Notes: generated from the letters alone by a model not told the origin. A stretch of 64,000 nucleotides of DNA from an uncultured Pseudocitrobacter sp. (GCA_913778145.1 CAJYVI010000046.1:1-64000), one strand, 5' to 3'. Numbered from the stretch's first letter, positions 16,241 through 24,578 are shown. Translations and numbers: made by a program.

Positions 16241-16480
16241 GCGGGGAGAGTATAGATTAAATTATCTGAATAGTCTCTCAGCTCACATCTTTGCTGTGGT
16301 TGCGATTGAGATTCAGACTCACGGGCTGAATTTAACGATCAAGTTCATCAGTGAGAGTTGCTGGAGCCTGAAATAAAAAAAGGCCGCCAGATGGCAGCCA
16401 GATGATTTTTATAGTTCCTGTTTTTCCTATCTGATATCGTTAAATCGCCAAAAATAACCAAATCAGACAAGGAGCTATTG

Positions 16481-16684
16481 ATGAGTAATGTTCCCTTTAA
16501 ATGCCCTGGCTGCGGCCATAACCTGACTGTACGTAGCGGCATTGAAATCAAGAGCGTAGACGATATTGAAGGATCCACCTGCACCAATTGCGGGCGAACT
16601 GTTCACAAAGACGATATTGCTAAACAGGCCCGTGATCATGCTGAGAAGCTCATCAGGGACATGCTCGGGAAGCACTTCAAGTAA
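16481..16684 (+). CDS. Small zinc-ribbon protein
   Basis: This 67-residue protein starts at ATG 16481 behind AAGGAG. Two CxxC pairs, CPGC at residues 9-12 and CTNC at about residues 36-39, form a zinc ribbon. A charged helical C-terminus follows (KQARDHAEKLIRDMLGKHFK). Similar short zinc-ribbon genes are common near Q in lambdoid prophages. A nucleic-acid or host-protein binding role is likely but unproven. Confidence 0.65.
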   Translation: MSNVPFKCPGCGHNLTVRSGIEIKSVDDIEGSTCTNCGRTVHKDDIAKQARDHAEKLIRDMLGKHFK

Positions 16685-16781
16685 CGCCGATATCTTACTT
16701 TCCATCATGCTGGTATCTGCGACAATAGACGCCAGCATTTTTGGTTTCCCCATTGCAGACACCTCTGGTTGATAAATTAGA

Positions 16782-17279
16782 ATGGATAAATTCGACAGAA
16801 GCATTCAACGTGAAACACTACAACTTCTTTACGCTGCATATCCGAATGAGCTAACCAGTTACCAGATGGATGAGATAGAGCGCCTTTTCCCTGATGCAGA
16901 CAGCCTGACGGCTAACTTGCTCTATCTCCACCAGCACCAACTAATCGTTAGTGGTCTCAAGCCTAGTGCTGACGGATACGTCATGGTCAACAGACCGGCT
17001 ATCACCCATAGGGGGATCGATTTCATCCGCGATGATGGCGGTCTTAGCGCTATTTTAAACGTTCAGACAGTTAAATTTCATGACAGCACAATCATTGCTC
17101 TTGAAGACATAATCCGCATTGCAAATATTCCTGAAGAGCAACAGGAGGGGTTGATTTCAAAACTTCGAGAGCTTCCGGCAGAGACCATAAAACATTTGAC
17201 GCTTCAACTACTGACTCCAGCGGCTCTTCATCCGCAGGCCGTAATTCACTCAATTGAAAAACTCCTCCAGTCGATGTGA
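16782..17279 (+). CDS. Hypothetical accessory phage protein
   Basis: This 165-residue protein begins MDKFDRSIQRETLQLLYAAY. The first 80 residues look like a winged-helix unit (LTANLLYLHQHQLIVSGLKP), and the C-terminus is helical. The gene is rightward, opposite to the late genes. It may be a cargo gene regulated separately from lysis. No family is recognised. Confidence 0.6.
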   Translation: MDKFDRSIQRETLQLLYAAYPNELTSYQMDEIERLFPDADSLTANLLYLHQHQLIVSGLKPSADGYVMVNRPAITHRGIDFIRDDGGLSAILNVQTVKFHDSTIIALEDIIRIANIPEEQQEGLISKLRELPAETIKHLTLQLLTPAALHPQAVIHSIEKLLQSM

Positions 17280-17581
17280 ATTCAGAATCAGGGCGAATCA
17301 TTGAGAAACGCCCCCAGCCTACCAACGGACTTAAAAGCACCCAAAAGTCAGCTTGATGGTCACACGTCAGGAAAAAGCCTTTCGGGTGAAAGTGACATGC
17401 GTAGATTTTCACGGCTTTCCCCAGAAACGACAAAACCCCACCATTACTGGCAGGGTTTCGATTGTTAAGCGGTGTGTCGAAGTGACCACTCTTAACAGAG
17501 TACGATAGTTTTTGCGTACGCGTTAGTTTTTTAGTTATCTTATAGCGATTAAATATCTTCTTGTTATAGGTCGGTTCAACA
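17280..17581. other. Gap before the Rex-like module
   Basis: About 300 bases without a supported gene. A paired segment, AAAACCC...GGGTTT at 17432-17457, may terminate transcription. An A+T-rich stretch follows, with a weak promoter-like pair TTGCGT (17512) and TATCTT (17536), 18 bases apart. This would drive the two-gene module starting at 17582. Confidence 0.35.
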
Positions 17582-18496
17582 ATGGCAAGCAAACGTTTTT
17601 TCTTTGATTTTTATCAATGCAACACCATCAACATTGATGCCAATGCAGCAATTCAATCGCCTCAAGATGTCTTTACTAGTTTATTCGATGAGTATAGTGA
17701 AGGACCTGAAAGAACAGTCAGAAGCGTTGGCAGCAAACTGGTCGAAATTCGATTTATGGAAAGGACCGCTTATGGTTATAGGGGGATTATTGGGAAGCAT
17801 CGTGCAAACGACCTTCCACATGTAGCAGTCGCTGGTGGGCAAGAAAGAGAAATCTTGCTTGCAGCAAATGAGAACTTATTGGAAAAAGCCTACTTCCATT
17901 TTTACACTCAAGATTGTGTGCTTGTTATTCAACGAAATCGGTTCTGTTATAGCTGGCTCTTGTTGAGCAAATATCTTTCTAGCAGCTCACAGAATACCAC
18001 TGTCAATCCAATCATTCAGTCAAGTAGCTTAGAATGGCTGCTACGTAACGAAGTACATATCAAAACATTGGAAATTGGAATAGCGCGCCCGACTAATGCA
18101 CAAGTCTTTGAAGATGTTGAACATGATTTTAACAACGCATTGATTGCAACATTAAACGGGACGAATTCTGCTAAGGTTAATCTCACCCTTAGAGGTGATG
18201 GTCGAGCCGATGATCCTGAAAAGAGATACCTGGGTTCTCGATTGAAAAGAGCTTTAACGGAAACCTTGGAGACCTTTGAAGTTGAGAAATTGAAGCTTGA
18301 AACGCAAGACATCGAAACTGGCATACAACACCCAATTGATCTTGTTGCTGACAAGTTAGTTTACTATAGCGATGTTGAACTTGGTGGGCGTTATCCACTT
18401 GCCGCTAGCATTTGGGATGCCTTAACCCAAGCAAAAGATAGTAAAAATGAAGAATTAGCAGCATACTTCGGAGTGGGTGCCCAAAGGGTTGATTGA
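17582..18496 (+). CDS. RexA-like exclusion/abortive-infection protein
   Basis: This 304-residue soluble protein begins MASKRFFFDFYQCNTINIDA and has no signal or membrane segment. Comparing by eye with lambda RexA (279 residues) shows a parallel order. There is an N-terminal strand region and a glutamate-rich segment leading to AYFHFYTQDCVLVIQRNRFC and a SxLxxxL helix. An NPIIQSSSLEWLL and VFEDVEHDFNNALIATLNGT region follows, and then basic strands. It is followed 14 bases later by a four-helix membrane protein. In lambda, RexA senses infection and triggers RexB. The assignment is by layout and weak similarity, and a DUF6731- or KwaB-type relative is an alternative. Confidence 0.5.
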   Translation: MASKRFFFDFYQCNTINIDANAAIQSPQDVFTSLFDEYSEGPERTVRSVGSKLVEIRFMERTAYGYRGIIGKHRANDLPHVAVAGGQEREILLAANENLLEKAYFHFYTQDCVLVIQRNRFCYSWLLLSKYLSSSSQNTTVNPIIQSSSLEWLLRNEVHIKTLEIGIARPTNAQVFEDVEHDFNNALIATLNGTNSAKVNLTLRGDGRADDPEKRYLGSRLKRALTETLETFEVEKLKLETQDIETGIQHPIDLVADKLVYYSDVELGGRYPLAASIWDALTQAKDSKNEELAAYFGVGAQRVD

Positions 18497-18510
18497 ACAG
18501 GAGCGATGCT

Positions 18511-18990
18511 ATGAAAAAGGAGAATCTAAAAAATCTGGCTAGCTATGCTTACATTTTAGCCTCCGCTATTTTTTGTATCGTTGCTTTACCTCTTTCGGTA
18601 AGGTTGACCTTTACACAAATTCAGCCCATAGCATCAGCAATTTCTACATTTGCCGGAATATTATTTGGCTTCGTACTGGGTTCCATAACCCTAATGGCTT
18701 CAGCAAAAGATAATACTCTTATAAAAAACATTGGTAAAACAGGGTATCTCAGAAGATTTACTGAAGAAATGCACTCAACTATGGGGTGGCTGCTTTCAGT
18801 TTGCATTATATTCATTGTGTTACTGTTTTTCCCTGACACATTAAAATTCAGGATTCCCTACATAACTAAAGACGTTGAGTGCACGTATGCCCAACTTTTA
18901 CTTCAATTGGGCATATTTGTCTTACTGATCACCTTTAAGAAATTTTACATTACATGGTTACGTCTGAAAGAAATAACAAAACTCATGTAA
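18511..18990 (+). CDS. RexB-like four-helix membrane protein
   Basis: This 159-residue protein starts at ATG 18511 behind AGGAG. Predicted membrane helices are near residues 11-31, 41-63, 91-108 and 127-148. The second helix region, ISTFAGILFGFVLGSITLMA, compares well with lambda RexB LSSYAGTMIAILIAALTFLI. Both continue with a short basic/polar loop and a conserved glycine-tyrosine. Length and helix number fit RexB (144 residues, ion channel). Operon spacing with the RexA-like gene supports a pair. It ends 2 bases from the Q gene, which converges from the other strand. Confidence 0.55.
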   Translation: MKKENLKNLASYAYILASAIFCIVALPLSVRLTFTQIQPIASAISTFAGILFGFVLGSITLMASAKDNTLIKNIGKTGYLRRFTEEMHSTMGWLLSVCIIFIVLLFFPDTLKFRIPYITKDVECTYAQLLLQLGIFVLLITFKKFYITWLRLKEITKLM

Positions 18991-18992
18991 TT

Positions 18993-19370
18993 TCACAATT
19001 TATAGGCATCGCTTATCATGTAACTAAGGCCATCAATAAACCCCATTGCCGTTTGCAACTCCTTCCTTATCGTCCCATCAGAACATTTCCTCTTCTTCGC
19101 AATCGCTCGCAGAGAAATACCGATGACAAAATGAGCAACAATCAACTCATATTCTTCCGGTTTATATTTTTTCAAACGGGCCACGCATCCATCAATCATA
19201 ATCCCTTCATCATCATCACATTGAAGTCGTGATTTCTTACCATGTGGTAAAAGCCCTTTGAACCCCGCCGCAATTGGCTGCCAGTCGACGCCGTTACCGT
19301 CAGCAGCAGCCCAGGCTCCCCAACGATCCATCACATCATACATATCACGTATTTGTTGTTCCTGCTTCAT
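18993..19370 (-). CDS. Q: Phage late antiterminator, Q family
   Basis: This 125-residue protein has DMYDVMDRWGAWAAADGNGV near the N-terminus and a C-terminal helix-turn-helix (GISLRAIAKKRKCSDGTIRK), both hallmarks of the Phage_antitermQ family. It lets RNA polymerase pass terminators before the lysis and structural genes, which lie downstream on the same strand. Its start overlaps the primase stop by 4 bases. Confidence 0.88.
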   Translation of the reverse strand: MKQEQQIRDMYDVMDRWGAWAAADGNGVDWQPIAAGFKGLLPHGKKSRLQCDDDEGIMIDGCVARLKKYKPEEYELIVAHFVIGISLRAIAKKRKCSDGTIRKELQTAMGFIDGLSYMISDAYKL

Positions 19371-20338
19371 GCTGCCGCCTTTTTATAAAATGGAATCTCA
19401 CGAACCTGATCGCCGTTCATGAGCATGTCGTTGAAGTCACCGTTATCCGGGTAATAAATACTGATTTTTTCCAGGTCATTTTTTGCGAGAAGATTAGCGT
19501 GCGCGCACTCCAGCGCAGCGGCTAACCCGGTTGCACTATGGACGTCGCGATCGGCAAAAATAATGAGCCTTTTCACACCAGCTGGTACCCTGAACTTCTT
19601 CATGAAACCGCTGGTCATGGTCGCCCAGGTGTTTACCTTATAAATCTGGTACGCAGACAGAGCTGTCTCGATACCTTCCGCAATACCCAGCGTCGTGGAG
19701 ACAGGGAACATGCGGATCGCCACAGAACGGGCATGTTCAAGATAATTTTCTTCCTGCAGGGACTTCTGGCGCTTACTGTTTTTTTCGTCCTTCAGGTCAG
19801 CCTTTTTATCGCCGTCAAGCAGGGTACGGTGTAGGTAACACAGCTCGGCCTTATCATCGGTCGCCAGTGAAAATAGCGACTGGTACACCTGCCCCTGATA
19901 TCGTTCTTTCGGGTTAAAACGAACCGCATCGACAGGGAGGCTGAAGATCCCCCGTGCATTCAGGTATGCAGCTCCGGAAGTTCCCCGTAAAGCTGGCAAC
20001 TTCGGAAACTTGCTCTGTGCCCGTTTTCTCAGGCTTGACGCTTTGCTGGTGGTCGGGATTGTTTCACGAACGAAGTCGTTCCCGATTAAGCGGTCTATTT
20101 CTTTGCAAATCACACTGAAAGGCTTACCTTGCGTCAGCGTGACCAATTTCATTCCGTCACCGCTGCCACAGGTACAAATCCACGTCCCGGCGCCATTACG
20201 GTCGTCGATACGAAATTTCCCTTTCGAACCACACACAGGGCATTCACCTTTAAAGTGATTCTTACCCGTTATCGGTGGAAGCCCGTAATGCTCAAATATC
20301 GTCGGCCAGTGGCCTTTTGCCGCATCTGCTGTCTTCAT
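19367..20338 (-). CDS. Phage DNA primase (zinc and Toprim domains)
   Basis: This 323-residue protein has a zinc-binding region with Cys33, Cys36, Cys55 and Cys57 (CPVCG, CTCG). A Toprim-like domain follows, with GIAEGIETALSAYQI near residue 217 and LIIFADRD near residue 258, supplying the catalytic Glu and Asp-x-Asp. It probably makes primers for phage DNA replication together with the adjacent helicase, 10 bases upstream. The family resembles P4/T7-type phage primases. Confidence 0.85.
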   Translation of the reverse strand: MKTADAAKGHWPTIFEHYGLPPITGKNHFKGECPVCGSKGKFRIDDRNGAGTWICTCGSGDGMKLVTLTQGKPFSVICKEIDRLIGNDFVRETIPTTSKASSLRKRAQSKFPKLPALRGTSGAAYLNARGIFSLPVDAVRFNPKERYQGQVYQSLFSLATDDKAELCYLHRTLLDGDKKADLKDEKNSKRQKSLQEENYLEHARSVAIRMFPVSTTLGIAEGIETALSAYQIYKVNTWATMTSGFMKKFRVPAGVKRLIIFADRDVHSATGLAAALECAHANLLAKNDLEKISIYYPDNGDFNDMLMNGDQVREIPFYKKAAA

Positions 20339-20348
20339 TACCTGTTAC

Positions 20349-21980
20349 CTAAATGCTGTTTGATATCGCTGATTGCCTGCTTTGCTCTGATAATCTGTGA
20401 GGTCTGACAATCTGTGAGGTCTGACAATCTTCGGGGAGTATGTCCCCCTGCTGCGTTTGTTGTTGCTTCTGCTGCTTTTCCCGGCCTTTGGCAAAAGCAA
20501 TGAATTTGTGACGGATGAAATTGGATACCGTAGGGGTGATATCCATCGGGAAATCACTCAGGCCGTTAGGCCAGTGTCCGAAACGCTCCCGGAAGGTATT
20601 TGCACACCAGCCATCGCTGACAGGCTTTTTCCCCAGGGCACTACGCTGGCGCTGATAGAACTTGATCTGACTCCACCAGGCCTGTTTCTCTGCCTTCGTG
20701 GGCTCTTTACTGCCGCCTATTTTTTTGAGCTTGCGCCCGGTATCGGTATCTACATCCTCCCCGGCCAGCGGTTTACATCCGCATTTGGGGCAGACATAGA
20801 CACCAGCGGGCTTCATGTAATGGCACTCAGGGCATTCATGAGGGAGTTTTTCAGCACGTTCTTCGGACTTTCGGCGCGCGGTATCTTCCATACCATCGCT
20901 TTTGCCAGGCAGATCGTCGTACTCAATGGAGTCTGGAAAGCCAAGGCGGTGAACGGTACCGCTGTGATCGAAGATGAGGCAGGACTCTTTGCCCGGTGCA
21001 GTACGCAAGCCACGTCCAAGCGACTGCAACCAGCGGATCTCGCTTTTTGTCGGGCGGGCGTAGATGATGCAACGAACATCACTATCGAAGCCGGCCACCA
21101 GAACGCCGACGCTCACAATGATTTTTGTGGCGCCATTCTCGAAGCGGTGGATCATCAGCTGGCGTTCTTCAACGGGCGTGTCTGCCGTCATAACCTCAGC
21201 ATTCACGCCCGCTTTGTTGAACTGAATAGTCAGAAAGTTGGCGTGGGCCACGTTTACACAGAAAGCGATAGTGGGAAGGTCGCGCCCGTTCTCCAGCCAG
21301 TTCTGGACGATATCCCCCACCAGTGTGGAACCACACATGATTTCGCCGATCTGAGCCTCGTTATAATCACTACCGAATTTTGCTGAATTCGACGTTTTAA
21401 CGCCTTTCAGATCTGGCTTTGAAGGGGCAAAAAATTCATATTTGCTCAGGTCACCGCGCTGAATCAGTTCGCCGATGGTTGTCGGCTTAATTAAACGGTC
21501 ATAGTAGTGACCGAGAAACGGCGAAAACGGCGTACCGGACAGGCCGATAACTTTCACGCCTGAAGCACGGAGACGTTCGATATCCTGCAAGATACGTTTT
21601 TTGCGCAGGTGAGCTTCGTCAATAATGAGCAGATCGATATTGTCCGGGAACTCACGACGGATGAGCGTATCAGCGCTGGCAATCTGAATTTTGAGGGATG
21701 GGTCATAGTTGGGATGATCCGCCCACACATAGCCGATTTCCTCACCCGGTAGGCCGTATTCAATAAAACGGGCGGAAGTCTGGTTAATCAGGATCTGGTA
21801 CGGGGCGCAGAACATAACCCGCATACCACGGCTAACAAAACCGTCAGTGATGAATGCAGCCAGCCCTGTTTTGCCACTGCCCGTCGGAGAGTAGACCAGG
21901 AAGGTGTTATCCGTTTTCCAGTGACGGCGCAGCATGTTAAGCGCGCGTTCCTGTGCAAAATTCGGCGTAATGTTTAACAT
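20349..21980 (-). CDS. Phage DEAD/DEAH-box helicase
   Basis: This 543-residue SF2 helicase starts at ATG 21980 behind AGGGG. Motif I is SPTGSGKT at residues 31-38, and motif II is LLIIDEAHLR. SGTPFSP fits motif III, and a C-terminal motif VI is present as QSLGRGLRTAPG. A four-cysteine zinc finger (CPEC, CPKC) follows the helicase core. It likely unwinds DNA at the phage origin with the primase gene below it. The last 20 residues are encoded by a 17-bp tandem repeat. Confidence 0.88.
   Translation of the reverse strand: MLNITPNFAQERALNMLRRHWKTDNTFLVYSPTGSGKTGLAAFITDGFVSRGMRVMFCAPYQILINQTSARFIEYGLPGEEIGYVWADHPNYDPSLKIQIASADTLIRREFPDNIDLLIIDEAHLRKKRILQDIERLRASGVKVIGLSGTPFSPFLGHYYDRLIKPTTIGELIQRGDLSKYEFFAPSKPDLKGVKTSNSAKFGSDYNEAQIGEIMCGSTLVGDIVQNWLENGRDLPTIAFCVNVAHANFLTIQFNKAGVNAEVMTADTPVEERQLMIHRFENGATKIIVSVGVLVAGFDSDVRCIIYARPTKSEIRWLQSLGRGLRTAPGKESCLIFDHSGTVHRLGFPDSIEYDDLPGKSDGMEDTARRKSEERAEKLPHECPECHYMKPAGVYVCPKCGCKPLAGEDVDTDTGRKLKKIGGSKEPTKAEKQAWWSQIKFYQRQRSALGKKPVSDGWCANTFRERFGHWPNGLSDFPMDITPTVSNFIRHKFIAFAKGREKQQKQQQTQQGDILPEDCQTSQIVRPHRLSEQSRQSAISNSI
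20392..20430. repeat. 17-bp tandem repeat at helicase 3' end
   Basis: The unit AATCTGTGAGGTCTGAC occurs at 20392-20408 and 20409-20425, followed by a 5-base partial copy. Because 17 is not divisible by 3, gain or loss of a copy would change the helicase C-terminal frame. Confidence 0.85.
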
Positions 21981-22323
21981 CGTTTCCCCTTCAAACTCAC
22001 ACACTCTGAAAACCACTATTCCAGGAAGAACCCTTCCCAAAACTCAGCTCAACCCACCATGTACTATCAAACTGATACGGGCGGATTTTTTAAAAGACTC
22101 TTAAGACAGGGATCTACTTAACCTATGGATCTCTTCTGTTGGAAAAGACCCTATTCCCATCCCTCTCCGATCTCCCCCCTTACCCCCCTCTTACCTCTCC
22201 CTTATTCATGTACTAGCTAACAAGTACAATGATTCAAAAAAAAGTAAGTGGTTGATAACCACGCCACCAGCACCTGACGCCTTTAAGCCAGGTGCAACCT
22301 GGGTACCTTTAAACCCGGAGCGT
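21981..22323. other. Non-coding stretch with polypurine tract
   Basis: No supported gene. On the minus strand 22140-22205 is almost all purine, rich in GGG and GGA runs. An inverted repeat TGTACT-N8-AGTACA lies at 22209-22228. The region lies between the early regulator gene and the replication genes, so an origin or leader control site is possible, but nothing decisive is visible. Confidence 0.35.
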
Positions 22324-22617
22324 TCAGGCGCGCGCTTGCGTTCCTGCCAGGGGTGGTTCGGCGGTATACCCCCGCAATGCCCTACCCTGATTTCTTACAA
22401 ACAGGCGGAGCCTTGTGTTTGCTTCATGTCTTGCCCGGTTCTCCTTACGGTATGAAACGGGCTCAGCCTCAAAGGCCAGTTGGTACACTTCTGCGTATCG
22501 AGCTACGGCGATATACCTTGCCGTCACCGTTAAACTTTCTAACTGCTGCTGAATCCAGGACTCATCAGCAAAGCAATAAACAACCGGCATATCGATAGCC
22601 GTTGGAGTTCGTGACAT
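22324..22617 (-). CDS. Early phage protein of unknown function
   Basis: This 97-residue protein starts at ATG 22617 (MSRTPTAIDMPVVYCFADES), just after the cro stop. It is basic in its C-terminal half. Position directly after cro is where lambda has cII and N, but no matching motif is visible. Function unknown. Confidence 0.5.
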   Translation of the reverse strand: MSRTPTAIDMPVVYCFADESWIQQQLESLTVTARYIAVARYAEVYQLAFEAEPVSYRKENRARHEANTRLRLFVRNQGRALRGYTAEPPLAGTQARA

Positions 22618-22618
22618 G

Positions 22619-22828
22619 TCACGCCTTAGCATTGCCATTGGTAAGCGCGGGATGCTTGTAGGGAATATCCGCGTCTAAATGACACAAGATCGCCACATCT
22701 TCAGGAACGCCGCGCACTTCCCACTTCCCAACCGCCTGACTACTTCTGGCCTTTCCTCTACGTGGGAATCGTTTCCCTATTGCGGTATTTGTCTTGAATT
22801 TCTGCTTAAGGATTTCAAATAGTGTCAT
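22619..22828 (-). CDS. cro: Cro-like repressor
   Basis: This 69-residue basic protein begins MTLFEILKQKFKTNTAIGKR. A helix-turn-helix-like stretch, AVGKWEVRGVPEDVAIL, is in the second half. It faces the cI gene across a 104-base operator region and heads the leftward early transcript, which leads to replication genes and Q. This is the usual role of Cro, the lytic switch repressor. Confidence 0.75.
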   Translation of the reverse strand: MTLFEILKQKFKTNTAIGKRFPRRGKARSSQAVGKWEVRGVPEDVAILCHLDADIPYKHPALTNGNAKA

Positions 22829-22883
22829 TGTTATCTCTCACCACCGAAACTATTGTATCAACTGATGGTAGCAAATAGAATCC

Positions 22884-22909
22884 AAAGTATCAAAGCGAAA
22901 TGTTACTTT
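22884..22909. promoter_or_regulatory. Operator in the cro-cI intergenic region
   Basis: AAAGTA-N14-TACTTT forms an inverted repeat in the 104-base region between cro and cI. The same AAAGTATC half-site recurs after cI at 23692-23699 and in inverse form at 23719-23727. It is the probable binding site of CI and Cro. Confidence 0.55.
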
Positions 22910-22932
22910 AGTTTCTTTAAAGGGGGTGACTC

Positions 22933-23634
22933 ATGAGTTCGTTAGCAGACAGGTTGATAAGCCGACGAGAATTGTTAGGGTTTACACAGGAAGCACTTGC
23001 CAAAAAAGCTGGTGTCACAAGGGTAGCTATCAGCAAGGCTGAGCTTGGACTAACAAAAAACTTTAACAGCAACACTCTTTTTAAGGTTTCATCCGCTCTC
23101 GGATGTGAGCCTGAGTGGTTACAGACAGGAAAAGGAACACAGGAAAAACTGCCACAAATCAGGTCACAACAGGAACCTATTAGTGATACAGCTTGGGTTA
23201 ACAATGTAGCTGAGACCGTGCAGCCACAGCATAGATACAGCTACCCGAAATTAAACTGGGTTCAAGCCGGTCAGTTTGCGCAGTGTGGTGATAACTACAA
23301 TATGTATGATATTGAAAATTGGATTGATTCTGTAAAATATGCTAGCGAAAGAGGCTTTTGGCTTGAGGTTAAGGGTGACTCTATGACTTCACACTCTGGG
23401 GTAACCTTTCCTGAAGGTATGTCCATACTTATCGACCCAGAAAAAGAACCTTACTCAAACTGCTATGTTATTGCACAGAAGAGAAGTAGCAGGGATGTGA
23501 CTTTCAAAAAGTATGTAACTGACATGGGGGCCGGATATCTGAAACCCCTCAATCCACAATACCCGATGATTCCCCTGGATGACGAATGCGAAATAATCGG
23601 CGTGGTTGTCGATGCCAGATGGGACATATTTTAA
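22933..23634 (+). CDS. cI: Phage repressor CI (LexA-like)
   Basis: This 233-residue repressor has a helix-turn-helix at about residues 17-40 (TQEALAKKAGVTRVAISKAE) and a C-terminal S24 peptidase domain. The auto-cleavage site is Ala112-Gly113, with catalytic Ser150 in GDSM and Lys183 in AQKR. RecA-triggered self-cleavage therefore should induce the prophage on SOS. A GGGGGTG site precedes the ATG. It is followed by its own terminator and a second operator. Confidence 0.92.
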   Translation: MSSLADRLISRRELLGFTQEALAKKAGVTRVAISKAELGLTKNFNSNTLFKVSSALGCEPEWLQTGKGTQEKLPQIRSQQEPISDTAWVNNVAETVQPQHRYSYPKLNWVQAGQFAQCGDNYNMYDIENWIDSVKYASERGFWLEVKGDSMTSHSGVTFPEGMSILIDPEKEPYSNCYVIAQKRSSRDVTFKKYVTDMGAGYLKPLNPQYPMIPLDDECEIIGVVVDARWDIF

Positions 23635-23649
23635 TTATATATCAATTAG

Positions 23650-23674
23650 ATGCCGGTTATGCCGGCATTTTTTT
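23650..23674 (+). terminator. Terminator after cI
   Basis: ATGCCGG-TTAT-GCCGGCAT followed by a run of T residues, 16 bases after the cI stop. It separates cI from the small-gene block downstream. Confidence 0.8.
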
Positions 23675-23740
23675 TGACAAGTATCGAAAATAAAGTATCA
23701 AAAACACTTGCACCAAAATGATACTTTAGTTACTTTTAAT
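23674..23740 (+). promoter_or_regulatory. Promoter/operator region for the small-gene block
   Basis: Possible -35 boxes TTGACA (23674) and TTGCAC (23708) and a -10 TACTTT (23731) lie among copies of the repressor half-site AAAGTATC (23692-23699 and inverse at 23719-23727). The block downstream is therefore likely repressed by CI or Cro. Confidence 0.45.
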
Positions 23741-23757
23741 TCACCGCAACCACTCTT

Positions 23758-23973
23758 ATGGTGAAAGTGAAGATGCTTACAGAAACAGAAAAAGTTAATT
23801 TCTGCTCAGAGGGTTTGAGCAAACTTGACAGTTTTTTGTCGGTGCTGTCTCAAGCAGTGGGAGATAATAACTGTCAGGCTGATGATATTGCAGGGTGCCT
23901 TGCGATCGCATGGGACATAGTGAACTCGATGCAACGAACAATTGGCAGCGGTAATAAGGAGCATTCTGAATGA
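23758..23973 (+). CDS. Small helical phage protein (1)
   Basis: This 71-residue acidic protein has a start at 23758 or at ATG 23773 (MLTETEKVNFCSEGLSKLDS). It is fully helical in appearance and contains a DDIAGCLAIAWDIVNSMQ pattern. It is the first of four similar short proteins in a row. The next gene overlaps by 4 bases. Unknown function. Confidence 0.5.
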   Translation: MVKVKMLTETEKVNFCSEGLSKLDSFLSVLSQAVGDNNCQADDIAGCLAIAWDIVNSMQRTIGSGNKEHSE

Positions 23974-24176
23974 AATCCAACACAACTAAACATCCCAACC
24001 TCCTTAGCGCGATGGAATTTATCAATAATGCATGCGCCCTGATGGTGGTTGTTGAATTGAGTGCGGATGAACTTGATGCCGATACAATAAAATATGCATC
24101 CAACGGAATTCGTTATCTATCTTCGCGTGCATATGAAGAATTAGAACGCGTAAATAACTTAGAGGCAATCAAATGA
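23970..24176 (+). CDS. Small helical phage protein (2)
   Basis: This 68-residue protein, MKSNTTKHPNLLSAMEFINN, continues the series. Like the first, it has a helix, a short acidic turn (ELSADELDAD) and a second helix with aromatic residues. It overlaps neighbours by 4 bases on both sides, so it is translated in a coupled operon. Unknown function. Confidence 0.5.
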   Translation: MKSNTTKHPNLLSAMEFINNACALMVVVELSADELDADTIKYASNGIRYLSSRAYEELERVNNLEAIK

Positions 24177-24578
24177 AAACTCCTTTAGATATGCTTCATA
24201 TCATTGTTGCTCAAATTTCCGAAGGGAATACTCTTCTGGAAATGATCTACAAAAATACAGAGGAGATGAATGAAGAGACTGATTGTGCTTTGGCTTGTCT
24301 CATTCGCTCTTTTGATAAAACTCGCGAGATGATTTATGCATATATTGAAGAGTTAGCGAAAGCCCCCCCCCCAAGGGACTAACCCTGATATTTCAGATGA
24401 TGTTTTTTACGCCACTGTTAGTGCTGCGAAACTCAAGGAACTAACTCACGTATATAATGAGGCATACTTTTCAGGAAAAGACAGTGATGATGGAGATTGC
24501 TTAATGGCATCACTTATTTTCGATAATGCTATCAAAGTGCATGAGTTACTGAAAGATATCGAAACGAAATTAAGTTAA
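24173..24578 (+). pseudogene. Small helical protein gene split at a poly-C tract
   Basis: The frame from ATG 24173 runs to a stop at 24380-24382, giving 69 residues ending APPPRD. A ten-C tract at 24363-24372 lies just before that stop. Removing one C continues the frame through GTNPDISDDVFYATVSAAKL to TAA at 24576-24578, about 134 residues. The downstream part looks like real coding sequence and repeats the helical pattern of its neighbours. The break may be a sequencing error, slippage or true decay. Confidence 0.55.

Noticed and set aside
16475-16804. A 109-residue leftward reading frame opposite the zinc-ribbon gene
   Set aside because: It overlaps the zinc-ribbon gene completely, has no ribosome-binding site, and the rightward frame has clear CxxC motifs and a strong start.
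17092-17592. A 166-residue leftward reading frame opposite the 16782-17279 gene and the gap
   Set aside because: It crosses a terminator-like hairpin, has no recognisable domain, and its opposite strand carries a better-supported gene.
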